Assembly: GCA_018830105.1 (NCBI GenBank)
Contig: JAHJTC010000024.1
Location: forward strand, 281,253 to 345,252
Source: Bacteroidota bacterium
Lineage (GTDB): Bacteria; Bacteroidota; Bacteroidia; Bacteroidales; F082
Length of the DNA: 64,000 bases
Direction: 5' to 3'
The notes under the pieces were generated by a model that was given only the letters and a program-made list of their open reading frames with translations, did no database searches and was not told the origin of the DNA. Shown here piece by piece: positions 17,104-26,466 of the stretch. The translations under genes and the position numbers were made by a program. Position 1 is the stretch's first letter. Each line of letters starts with the position of its first letter.

Positions 17104-19577
17104 TTTTCCAAAGTTTTAGCCTGTTGCATACTTATACGAATCCCGGCATGATAGGGCACAATAAAGCAATCGGAAAAACCTGCAGCCACAATTTGATTTT
17201 TTAGGGATTCAGCATCAGAAAGGGTATAACGATCTCCTGCTTCGTAACGATACAAGCCATTAGATTCCGTGGCCTGAAAGCGAATTCCTGGAATTATTGT
17301 TTTCAGAACGGCAAAATAATCCTCTGGCGAATAGTAAGTTGAAGAAGCCATTAACTGAATTCGATACACTAAATCTGTCACTTTTTGGCTTTCGGGAGTT
17401 CGTGATACGAAAGGTTTAAAATCAGTTCCTGTCACTGTAAAGGTGGTGCGCCTGTTGGTTTGATGCTCGTTTTCTGTTGTTGCATTCGCAATCACAAGGT
17501 TACGCTTACCAAATCCGCGGGATACCAGCCGGGCAGGATCAATACCATGCCTGATTAAATAATTTACAACCGATGCCGCGCGTTCCTCAGATAGCTTGTC
17601 GTTGTAGCTGTTACTGCCACGTGCGTCGGTATGCGCATTGATTTGAACAATTACCTGTGGCGTTTCGCGAAGCATGGAAACAAGTTTGTTAAGTTCAATT
17701 TTAGAACTTTCGCGCAAGCTGGCCTTGTCGAAATCGTAGTAAATATTATTGATTAATACCTCTTTCTTCTCCTGGATTGGAGTGAGTTCGAAATCCATAT
17801 CCACGCCATTTTGCTTGTTAAGCAACTGCGGCTTTTTGGCATCAGGAATGCGACAAACCCGCGACTCATTAAAGTAACCTTGTTTGCTAACCTTTACGGT
17901 ATAAATATGATTTGGCTTAAGCGAATCGAAGCGATACAAACCCTGCAGATCGGTATAAGTTTCCAGGAGAAAACCTCCCGGACCGCTTACTACAACTTTT
18001 TCTAAAGGCATTGGTTTCTTAGTTTCACGGTCGCTAACGAACCCACTGATAGCCGCCGGATAGCTTAGCAATGAAAGTCTGAAATCCTGACGCACTACAA
18101 CTTGCGTCGTATCTGCAATTTGCAGCACACGTTTCTCGGTAAAATAACCGGCTTTTTCGGCCGTTACTAGCAGTTTACTTCCCACCGGAACAGAAGTCTG
18201 GTACGAACCCGTGCTATCTGTTAAAAAAGTAAGTTCCTCAGATCCGACTCCCGAAACTGAAACTGCAACATCCACCAAAAGCTTTTCTGAATTGTCCTCG
18301 CGCACCTCTCCTTTCAGCAAAATACGCAGTGGAAAAGCTTCAAAATAAAATAAGTCGTCATTGTTTTCTACTTCCCTATTTGAACTTAAAAATCCCTGAA
18401 CAGTATTTTTTTTCAGGTTAAGATAAAAGTCATCTGACTGACTATTAAATGGATACCCTAACAAAACAGGGCGTGAAGCTGATTCATCAAAAAGTCGGCT
18501 CGCAAAAATATCAAGACCACCATAGCCTGTAAAACGTTCCGCCGAAAACAACAATATACTATCTCCTATGCTGGTAGGGAAAAGTTCATCCGCACCAGAG
18601 TTGACCTTTGGCCCCATGTTGAGAGCTACTCCAAATCCGCCATCATCACGCAGGCTGATGCGATAAATATCTTTTCCGCCATAACCACCCGGCAAATCGG
18701 AGACAAAATAAAGCATGCGTCCGTCCTCCCTAATAAACGGATGCCCATAATGAATTTTCTTCTGCGTAAAATCTGCCCGCTTTGCTTTGCCAAAACTATT
18801 GCTTTCTGCATCATAATCAGCCATCATTAAAGCACACTTCCTGATGCGATTTCTACATTGTGTAAAAAATACCCGCTTATGTTCGTGATCAAAAACAAGG
18901 GTGCCAATATTTTTGTTCGGCCTGATATTGAGTGGGATAAGCGCTTCAAAATCGCCAAAAGCATTGATGCTGCTTTCAAAAACAGCAGAAAAATACTCCG
19001 AAGTGCGATTATCTTGTTTGTCACGTTGATTTATGGGTCGGGCGCTTGAGACCAGCATTCGATCATCTTGCCACAAAGCAGCGTAATCACTCCAGGGGGA
19101 ATTGAGCTGATGCGCCGGTTCAAATGGAAAATCAGGAGTAGATTTCTGCGCTTCCCATCTTTTTATCAACGCAAGTAAATCGACCAATTGCCGCGAATAG
19201 GGCTGTTTTTCAAGGGCTTGCCTAACAGTGCTCTCAGCCTGATCAAGCTGATTCAGTTTTAAATGAACCGATGCTTTCAGAATAAACCATTCAACAGGTG
19301 TTTCATTTCCACTGGTAGCGTCAATTAGCCAGGGTACTGATTTCGGAAGTTGGTTCATTTGCACATATGCTTCACCAATTTTGTAGGACAACTCAAGTCG
19401 CGCATCACTTTCGGCGGATCGGTCAAAGGCTTTTTTCCAGACTGATATTGCACCGGTAAAATCGTTTTTACTATAGCGCTTTTCTGCCTGTTTCAATAAG
19501 CGGGGCGATTGCGCCTCAACTGACTTGAAAGCAAAAGAAACCAGCAGAAATAAGACTATTAACGCGCTATTTTTCAT
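17100..19577 (-). CDS. OmpA-family anchor with TPR, propeller and CNA-like domains (PorE-like)
   Basis: 825 residues. Seen in order: signal peptide (1-22), TPR-like helices (~25-135), a PD40/WD40-like beta-propeller (~145-415; repeats such as FVSDLPGGYGGKDIYRISL and LLFSAERFTGYGGLDIF), two carboxypeptidase-regulatory or CNA-B-like modules (~415-490 and ~510-580), an OmpA C-terminal domain (~605-715; IYYDFDKASLRESSKIELNKL, then NAHTDARGSNSYNDKLSEERAASV, peptidoglycan binding) and a SPOR-like tail (~730-820; YRIQLMASS...). This matches the T9SS-associated PorE arrangement plus an extra SPOR-like end. Likely role: tying the outer-membrane T9SS partner to peptidoglycan. Coupled by ATGA overlaps to the adhesin upstream (19574-19577) and PorP/SprF downstream. 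Confidence 0.9.
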   Translation of the reverse strand: MKNSALIVLFLLVSFAFKSVEAQSPRLLKQAEKRYSKNDFTGAISVWKKAFDRSAESDARLELSYKIGEAYVQMNQLPKSVPWLIDATSGNETPVEWFILKASVHLKLNQLDQAESTVRQALEKQPYSRQLVDLLALIKRWEAQKSTPDFPFEPAHQLNSPWSDYAALWQDDRMLVSSARPINQRDKQDNRTSEYFSAVFESSINAFGDFEALIPLNIRPNKNIGTLVFDHEHKRVFFTQCRNRIRKCALMMADYDAESNSFGKAKRADFTQKKIHYGHPFIREDGRMLYFVSDLPGGYGGKDIYRISLRDDGGFGVALNMGPKVNSGADELFPTSIGDSILLFSAERFTGYGGLDIFASRLFDESASRPVLLGYPFNSQSDDFYLNLKKNTVQGFLSSNREVENNDDLFYFEAFPLRILLKGEVREDNSEKLLVDVAVSVSGVGSEELTFLTDSTGSYQTSVPVGSKLLVTAEKAGYFTEKRVLQIADTTQVVVRQDFRLSLLSYPAAISGFVSDRETKKPMPLEKVVVSGPGGFLLETYTDLQGLYRFDSLKPNHIYTVKVSKQGYFNESRVCRIPDAKKPQLLNKQNGVDMDFELTPIQEKKEVLINNIYYDFDKASLRESSKIELNKLVSMLRETPQVIVQINAHTDARGSNSYNDKLSEERAASVVNYLIRHGIDPARLVSRGFGKRNLVIANATTENEHQTNRRTTFTVTGTDFKPFVSRTPESQKVTDLVYRIQLMASSTYYSPEDYFAVLKTIIPGIRFQATESNGLYRYEAGDRYTLSDAESLKNQIVAAGFSDCFIVPYHAGIRISMQQAKTLEK

Positions 19578-22500
19578 TCTATTACAAGTGTTACTGACCC
19601 TTTTTCTGTGCGGACTATCTCGCCGTTTCCGTCGCGTATTTCATGCAAATAATAATAAGTTCCCGCACTTACCATCTTACCATTGTAGCGTCCATCCCAG
19701 CCTTGATCGCCGGTAAATATTTCAACGCCCCAGCGGCTGAAAACGCGGATAAAATCACCTTTGCGGAACACGTCATTGATTCCATCGCCGTTTGGCGTAA
19801 AAGCATTGGAAACATTAAACGGTTCAATGTATACCGATGCCTTCGATAAACAGCTTTCACCGGTTATTGCTGTCACATGGACAGAATCATCCGGCAAATC
19901 CAATCCGGCATAAACAAATTGATTGGAGCTTCCCGATTGTAGGATTTCATTGTCGGAATAGAAATCATACTGAACAAAGGTGTTCGGTTCAACAGCAATC
20001 AATTTTAAATCAGGGTTTATTTCCAGCTCAATAGGCGGATTGGGATTTACAGACAATGAAATATCGACAGAATCGCTGCAACCCAGACTATTAATCCCAA
20101 TAAGCACTATAGCGGTATCCTTTTCTGCTGGAAAACTTATTTCATTTGCAGTGATAAGCGGATCCAGAAGCCATTGGTAGCTGTCGGCACCAGAAGCCTT
20201 CAAACTGAAGAAATCGCCTTCACAGGCCGAAGTTTCGCCTGCAACATCGATTTGTGGAGCTGGGTCAATAATCAGGTTGACCGCGCCCCTCATCTGCTGC
20301 GAACAGCTTTCGCTTAAGGCATTGGCTTCCACTGTATAAACTCCTGTTTCGAACTGTGATTCAAAAGCAATGGCCTGTCCATCGCCATAGACAACTTCCT
20401 GTGGCACAACACCATTTTTAAGAAGCGTATAGTTCACGCCTATCTGTGAACCAGAAAGATATAATCCGTTTCCTGCTTCATTTTCGCACCATCGACCTCC
20501 ACCTAATAAATTGAAAACAATTGGTTTTGCTGTCTGATTCACTTCAACAAGCCCATTCATCAATTGCACACAATTTTCGTTACTCACTGCAATGGCGTGA
20601 TAATTTCCCTGCGAATACTGCGGACCAAAATTCACACTGTTTCCTGTACCAGTTTTTGAAAGCCCCGTAAAGCTGCCGTTATTAAATAATTTATAAACCA
20701 TTCCTGTTTCACTGTCATTTAAAGTGATTTCCGGTGGTGTTTGATTTTCGCAATATAAACCACCTCCCGATAAATTATACACTTCGGGCAATCCGTGGAT
20801 TCCCACTAAAACAGAGTCTTTTACCGATTCTTCACCTGCAATTACAGTTGCAGTGTACCAGGTGTCGGTAACAGGAAAGGCAGTGATTATATTATTTGCT
20901 GCATTAAGTGGTTGCCCGTTAGCCGTCCAGTGCCAGCGGTAATTCCCGCTGCCGCCCGAGGGCAAAGCCATGATTTGAACAGACTGGCCAGGACAAACAA
21001 AGTCAGCATCCGCGCTTACTTCCAGGCCAAGCAATCCACCCGTTACGAAAACATTAACCTGATCTTCGGATGAACATAAAGTTTGATTGTCACGGACTAT
21101 TCCCTTAAACTGAACACTTTGTTGTAATGCTAATGTGTTTGTAATCAAACTATTCGGGTTTTGCACTAAGTTTTCAGGCTGCCATTGAAAAGCATTATCC
21201 CCCGAGCCACCACTTATTGATGCCTGAAGCGTAGCAAAATTCCCCTGCGTTATATACTGATCGTTGCCGGCTGCAACAACCGGTGCATTATGCTTTATCA
21301 CAACGGCAGAACCTGCCATAGGCTCGAAACAAGGAAATCCAGGCCGAAAAGCTTCCACGGTGTAAATACCGGGAACATTATACTGTCCGAAATTTATTGA
21401 TTGACCTTGTCCTACAACTGTTACAAGCGATTGTGCTCCTCTTTTTAAGGTATAGTTCAAGCCAGCTTCAGAGCCAGATAATCCTATTGAGACCATTTCG
21501 TTACTCTGGCAAAAACTCCCGCCTCCGGTTACCATAAATTGTTGAATTTCTTGAGCAACCGAAACAAAAATGGAATCTGTAACTACTGATTCTCCGTCAT
21601 CAAGCTCCAGATATATCCAGGAGCTCTCCTGCATTTCAGTAATCAATTTCATTGAATCACTTAATATTTCACCTGTTTCGTTCGTCCACTGATAGTTGTA
21701 AACACCTGATCCACCATTTGGTAATGCAAGCGCAACAAATTTCTGACCAGTACAAAGTTGTGTTTGCTCTGCGAGAATGCGAGCAGACAAGCTCCCTCCA
21801 ACAACAACTACAATGAGTGTATCCTGGGCAGATTCGCACAGACTTTGGGTGTCTGTTACAGCAAGATAAAACAAGGTAGTTTGATCCAGCGGTGCGGTTT
21901 CCGTAATTGCCTGATCAGGTGACTCCACCAACCATTCCGGAAACCAGGCAAAGCTATAATCTCCGCTTCCGCCGATAGCATCACCAGTTAAAGCAGCTGT
22001 TTCACCAGCAGTAATTGTTTGGTCGGAGCCCGCAAAAACTTCAGGGACATCGTAGGTTATCAGCGAAGCCGTGCCACTCATTAGCCTGTCACAATCCGAT
22101 TGTGATGCTTGGGCAAATACCTGATAATTACCTTCTCCAAAAATCATCTCGAACGACAACGCAAAACCAGTTCCAAGCTGAACCATTTCCGTTTCCAGTC
22201 CATTATGCCAGAGTGTATATTCTACTTGAATTTCAGATCCAGACAAAACCAGATCAGGAATTGCTTCGCCTGCACAATAATTACCTCCTCCTGACAGCTC
22301 AAAAAGTTGAGGTTGAACGCGTGGCGTGATCAAAACAGAATCAGTAACTGTTTGTGATCCTTCGCTAAGCACCAATATATACCAGGTTGGAATCTCAGGA
22401 TAAACCACAGGATTCAGGATACTCGACTCAAAACCAGCAGGATTGGATGTCCACTGATAGCTATAGCTTCCGGAGCCGCCTCCGGGCAAAGCAAATAAAC

Positions 22501-25500
22501 TCACTTCGCTCCCCGGACAAGCTGCCGGAGTATTAAAAATTTCAAGGGATAATTCACCTCCACCAACAAACACAGCAGCATAATCCATCGAACTGCCACA
22601 TCCCGGGTTGTAGGCTTCCAGACTGAATAATGTAGTTTGCTCCAAAAATGTTGTTGTAGGTTGCAAGACTTCAGGATTCAGCAATTGAACAGCAGGATTC
22701 CAATTGAACTGGGCATTTTCATCACCCTCAATACTACCCTCAAGTGTGACCTGTCCGCTTTGGGTAAGCCATTTATCAGGGCCGGCATGGGCAAGCGGCA
22801 CACTACCCTGCTCAATCGTGGCTTCAGCTGCCATAGGAATTGAACAAATACCATTTGCAGAGATTGCTGTAACAGTATAGTTTCCGGGTTGGTCAAATCC
22901 GCCAAACTGAAGGGGCTGCCCACTTCCCCACAGTTCTGATAGCAATATTTCGTTATAAAACAATTGATACTTTATGCCCGTCTGACTGCCATCAAGCGTT
23001 ATATTTTGACTTTGACCTGCTTCGCATAATATGCCACCGCCTCCAACCATAAATTCCTGAGGTGGCTCTGCAACAGCCACGAAAACACTGTCGAAAGCAG
23101 TTTGCTGGCCATCGTAAACTGTAAGATAGTACATGGTAGATACAACCGGACTGGCTGTTGGCTGGGTCTCACCGGAGAAAAAGCCTGCCGGAGAGGAGGT
23201 CCAGCTATAATAATAATTTGCTGTGCCACCTGTTGCTAATGCAGTTAACGTTACACTTTCGCCCCGGCAAAGCTGAGTCGGGCTCGCTGTTGCCTGAAGT
23301 TGCAATTCTCCGCCCTGAACGAAAATCTGTACCTGATCCGAATTGGCTTGACAGCTTGTCAGATTATCAACAACATCGAGCGTAAAGATTGTGCTTTGAT
23401 TTAAGGGCGTTGTAAGCGTTTGCTGTGCATTGGGATTTGAAACCCTATCGGCCGGCGACCAATTAAAGCTATAATTTCCTGAGCCTGAAGTTACTTGCGC
23501 ATTCAGATTGGTGATGGTTCCCTGCTGGATAGTTCGGTCATACCCTGCAAATATTTCAGGGAGTAATTGAAGTTCAATATTCACGCTTCCTGGCATTAGC
23601 ACTCCACAAAGCTGTTGCTGTGAAAAAGCTTCTACCTGATAAGTTCCTTCTAATTGCTGATTTTGAAAAACAATTGCTGACTCGTTTCCTATGCGGATCT
23701 GTCCTGTATTTTGGCCATTTCTAAACAGGCTGTAAAACACCGCAGATTCCGAACCTTCAAGAACTATATCAGGGCCATCAGCCCCTGAACAATACGCCCC
23801 GCCCCCACTCAGGTTAAAGGCTTGTGGTTGAGGCCTTACTGTCACAAAAACAGAATCCGTAATCACCGAGAAACCATCTGTTACGGTGAGCACATATTGC
23901 GTAGAAACCGATGGCGCGTCTATCGGGTTTGCTATAGTAGCACTAAAGCCGGAAGGAATCGACTGCCATTGAAATACATAATTGCCAGAGCCTCCACTTG
24001 GCAAAGCCAGCAGCTGGACAGGCTCTCCAGGACAAATACTGTATTGATCGGCTTGAATTTGAAGGCTAAGATCGCCTCCGGTAACAAAAACTACTGTTTG
24101 ATCGGGATTACTCTCACAACCGGTTTGGATATCTGTGGCAACAACCTCAAACAAGCTTGTTTCAAAAAGTGCCAAAGTTGCCGCATTAGCGGTATTAGGA
24201 TTGATAAGTTTCTCCACTGGCGTCCAATTAAATTGAAAATTACCTGAACCTCCACTTGCCGTTGCATACAGTGTGGTTTGGGTTCCAGTTTCAATGTATT
24301 GATTGGAACCAGCAGCAACAACGGGTAAGGTGCTACTGTTTACAACGAGCTCTCCCTGCATTTCAATGAGGCAATTTTGTTGCGAAAACTGAGCCGTTGC
24401 CGTATAAATTCCGGGCAATGGAAAATCGCCAAAAATAAGCTCCTGTCCCGTTCCAGTTTTTTCGGAAAGAGGCTCTCCATTTTTGAGTAGTTTATAAATT
24501 ACACCATTTTCAGAACCACTGAGTCCTATTTCCACACCATCTTCTCCTGCGCAATAATTTCCTTCGCCGGTAATGCTATATACAGATGGCAGCGGATTTA
24601 ATTGAATGCTTACAGACTTCTGCTGTATATTTTCACCATCATTCAGCGTCACGAAATAGGTTGTTGAAACTTCCGGATAAACCAGTACTTGCGATGCCTG
24701 AGATGAAAAACCTTCGGGCAATGAAGTCCATTGGTAGCTATAATTTCCAGTGCCACCTCCGGCAATAGCCGAAAGTTGTGCCGATTCTCCGGGACAAAGT
24801 TGGGTTTGGCTGGCTATCAATTCTAAATCGAGTGAACCATCTTCAACATAAACCAATAGGGTATCAGGCGATGCCGCACAGCCGGTTTGCTGATCAACAG
24901 CTGAGATTATGAACTGCCGCGACTGAAAGAGTGGTATTGTTTGTGTTGATGCCAAATCGGGCTGCTGCACATAAGCCTGCGGCATCCATCCAAATGTATA
25001 ACTTGAGGAACCACCAGTTGCAGTGGCATTTAGGCTGGCAACTTCACCTCTGCTTATTAGTTGATTACTTCCTGCAAAGACAGCCGGTTTGTTGTATTGT
25101 GACACCTGAACCATAGTCTCAAGCTGAATACTACATCCAGTGATCACGTTTACAGCCATTACACTATATAAGCCCGGATCAGCAAACCGGCCGAAAGACG
25201 CAACAAAACCATTTCCAAAAATTTCATTGCCTGTAAAAACTCCATTCAAAAACAACTGATACGTGACCCCTGTTTCTGTTCCGGCCAAATATATCTCCGG
25301 TACTTCTTCTCCCGGACAAAAGGCGCCACCTCCCAAAAGCTGCTGCTGCTGAGGCAATGGACTGACAGCGACTTCGGCCTGTCCGTCCATTGCAATATTG
25401 CAGGAAGTAAAGCCATTGATAGCCAACACCGTATAAACTCCTTCCTGCGTGAACATGCCAAAAGAGAGGGGCTCGTTATTTCCACTAATCACAATTCCAG

Positions 25501-26263
25501 TTGCATTATTGTTGCGAAACAACTGATAACTGATTCCTGTTTCTGAATCTGCCAACCCTATTTCCACGCCACTACCCCCGCTACAATAGCTACCTCCACC
25601 TGTTATTTGCTGCACAATTGGCGTTGGATCAACGAAAAGTTTTGCATTAATCGTTGTATCCGGGCAACTTACATTAGTTATAACACATCTGTAACTAAAG
25701 CCATTCATTCCTGTTGTGGTAAAGACTTCGAGCACATCAGAATCCGTTCCCTGGTAAAAGGCATTATCTTCCAGATACACCCAACCCTGACCTATGTTTT
25801 CCTGCCAGGCAAAACTTGTTCCGCCTAAAACATTTACAGAAAATAATGCCGTTTCATTTTTACATACACGGATATCAGCTGGCTGCACAGTAATGATAGG
25901 AGGCTCATAGACCCCGAGTAGGGCTCCTTCGGAAATATCCTGAGCGCCTTCCGCATCAAAAACCACACAGCGATACTGATAACCATTTAGTCCCAAATTT
26001 GCATCAGATATGGTAAGCAGTGGGGTATTAAATCCAGAAGCGTATTCTACAGCGCTGGTGATATTATACCAGCCTACCCCGTCGTTTTCCTGCCATTGAT
26101 AGGCAGCGGTATTCACAGCAATTACCCTGAAAGAAGCACTCGCATCTACGCATATTGCCGTATCAGACGGGTTGCCAACCACTACAGGTTGTGCTTTTGA
26201 CAACTGCACAAACCACAATAACGCAATACATACTAATAATAGCCTGACCAATGGTGGTTGCAT
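19574..26263 (-). CDS. giant repeat adhesin with type B T9SS sorting domain
   Basis: About 2229 residues from the ATG at 26263, which starts a clean signal peptide (MQPPLVRLLLVCIALLW...KAQ); upstream in-frame starts at 26302 (ATG) or 26341 would add a basic leader. Seen: two Ig-like modules (~25-215), then nine copies of a Cys-containing GGGxYC module, six of them followed by two PKD-like modules (AGSNQ... and LCPGE...GGSGNYxYQW), a closing PKD-like part and a C-terminal gliding-motility type domain (AFTPNGDGINDVF ... VFSRWGVEIF ... WDGRYNGK ... GTYYY). Such proteins are exported by T9SS, shown on the surface and serve in adhesion or gliding. It is first in an operon with the OmpA-type anchor and PorP/SprF protein. 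Ligand unknown. Confidence 0.9.
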   Translation of the reverse strand: MQPPLVRLLLVCIALLWFVQLSKAQPVVVGNPSDTAICVDASASFRVIAVNTAAYQWQENDGVGWYNITSAVEYASGFNTPLLTISDANLGLNGYQYRCVVFDAEGAQDISEGALLGVYEPPIITVQPADIRVCKNETALFSVNVLGGTSFAWQENIGQGWVYLEDNAFYQGTDSDVLEVFTTTGMNGFSYRCVITNVSCPDTTINAKLFVDPTPIVQQITGGGSYCSGGSGVEIGLADSETGISYQLFRNNNATGIVISGNNEPLSFGMFTQEGVYTVLAINGFTSCNIAMDGQAEVAVSPLPQQQQLLGGGAFCPGEEVPEIYLAGTETGVTYQLFLNGVFTGNEIFGNGFVASFGRFADPGLYSVMAVNVITGCSIQLETMVQVSQYNKPAVFAGSNQLISRGEVASLNATATGGSSSYTFGWMPQAYVQQPDLASTQTIPLFQSRQFIISAVDQQTGCAASPDTLLVYVEDGSLDLELIASQTQLCPGESAQLSAIAGGGTGNYSYQWTSLPEGFSSQASQVLVYPEVSTTYFVTLNDGENIQQKSVSIQLNPLPSVYSITGEGNYCAGEDGVEIGLSGSENGVIYKLLKNGEPLSEKTGTGQELIFGDFPLPGIYTATAQFSQQNCLIEMQGELVVNSSTLPVVAAGSNQYIETGTQTTLYATASGGSGNFQFNWTPVEKLINPNTANAATLALFETSLFEVVATDIQTGCESNPDQTVVFVTGGDLSLQIQADQYSICPGEPVQLLALPSGGSGNYVFQWQSIPSGFSATIANPIDAPSVSTQYVLTVTDGFSVITDSVFVTVRPQPQAFNLSGGGAYCSGADGPDIVLEGSESAVFYSLFRNGQNTGQIRIGNESAIVFQNQQLEGTYQVEAFSQQQLCGVLMPGSVNIELQLLPEIFAGYDRTIQQGTITNLNAQVTSGSGNYSFNWSPADRVSNPNAQQTLTTPLNQSTIFTLDVVDNLTSCQANSDQVQIFVQGGELQLQATASPTQLCRGESVTLTALATGGTANYYYSWTSSPAGFFSGETQPTASPVVSTMYYLTVYDGQQTAFDSVFVAVAEPPQEFMVGGGGILCEAGQSQNITLDGSQTGIKYQLFYNEILLSELWGSGQPLQFGGFDQPGNYTVTAISANGICSIPMAAEATIEQGSVPLAHAGPDKWLTQSGQVTLEGSIEGDENAQFNWNPAVQLLNPEVLQPTTTFLEQTTLFSLEAYNPGCGSSMDYAAVFVGGGELSLEIFNTPAACPGSEVSLFALPGGGSGSYSYQWTSNPAGFESSILNPVVYPEIPTWYILVLSEGSQTVTDSVLITPRVQPQLFELSGGGNYCAGEAIPDLVLSGSEIQVEYTLWHNGLETEMVQLGTGFALSFEMIFGEGNYQVFAQASQSDCDRLMSGTASLITYDVPEVFAGSDQTITAGETAALTGDAIGGSGDYSFAWFPEWLVESPDQAITETAPLDQTTLFYLAVTDTQSLCESAQDTLIVVVVGGSLSARILAEQTQLCTGQKFVALALPNGGSGVYNYQWTNETGEILSDSMKLITEMQESSWIYLELDDGESVVTDSIFVSVAQEIQQFMVTGGGSFCQSNEMVSIGLSGSEAGLNYTLKRGAQSLVTVVGQGQSINFGQYNVPGIYTVEAFRPGFPCFEPMAGSAVVIKHNAPVVAAGNDQYITQGNFATLQASISGGSGDNAFQWQPENLVQNPNSLITNTLALQQSVQFKGIVRDNQTLCSSEDQVNVFVTGGLLGLEVSADADFVCPGQSVQIMALPSGGSGNYRWHWTANGQPLNAANNIITAFPVTDTWYTATVIAGEESVKDSVLVGIHGLPEVYNLSGGGLYCENQTPPEITLNDSETGMVYKLFNNGSFTGLSKTGTGNSVNFGPQYSQGNYHAIAVSNENCVQLMNGLVEVNQTAKPIVFNLLGGGRWCENEAGNGLYLSGSQIGVNYTLLKNGVVPQEVVYGDGQAIAFESQFETGVYTVEANALSESCSQQMRGAVNLIIDPAPQIDVAGETSACEGDFFSLKASGADSYQWLLDPLITANEISFPAEKDTAIVLIGINSLGCSDSVDISLSVNPNPPIELEINPDLKLIAVEPNTFVQYDFYSDNEILQSGSSNQFVYAGLDLPDDSVHVTAITGESCLSKASVYIEPFNVSNAFTPNGDGINDVFRKGDFIRVFSRWGVEIFTGDQGWDGRYNGKMVSAGTYYYLHEIRDGNGEIVRTEKGSVTLVIE
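20480..25620 (-). repeat. tandem ~760-base protein superrepeats inside the adhesin
   Basis: The GGGxYC module recurs with its Cys codons near 25590, 25320, 24555, 23790, 23030, 22275, 21515, 20757 and 20490. From 25320 to 20757 the spacing is steady at about 755-765 bases, giving six A-B-C units (A: GGG/Cys module, B: AGSNQ PKD-like, C: LCPGE PKD-like), with one extra A before and two A copies in tandem after. Copies are clearly related but diverged at DNA level. Confidence 0.85.
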
Positions 26264-26378
26264 AAGGTTGTTGTTTAACCGTCTTTTTGTGTTGACAGTC
26301 ATTAGTTTGACAATCAACATCCAAAAAGCGATGAAAACCAATTCGATAATATGTTGTTTACAGAGAGCTTTAAAGGGT

Positions 26379-26386
26379 CAAAAATA
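26379..26386 (-). promoter_or_regulatory. possible -7 box of the adhesin operon
   Basis: Reads TATTTTTG on the minus strand, about 115 bases before the ATG at 26263. On the other strand TATTTTTG at 26420-26427 could serve the divergent esterase gene (start 26467). No good -33 element is seen for either. Confidence 0.35.
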
Positions 26387-26466
26387 CTCAATTGACATCA
26401 CTAACTGTAAAGAATAAACTATTTTTGTAAACAAATTTTTGTTAAAAACAGCTTAGATCTAAAAGC

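Noticed and set aside
23822..24247. 141-codon plus-strand frame inside the adhesin
   Set aside because: Product of the repeat composition of the opposite gene; no start context or family.
20480..25620. Repeats resembling an array, possibly CRISPR
   Set aside because: Period is ~760 bases, copies are diverged and stay in one long reading frame; this is a protein repeat.
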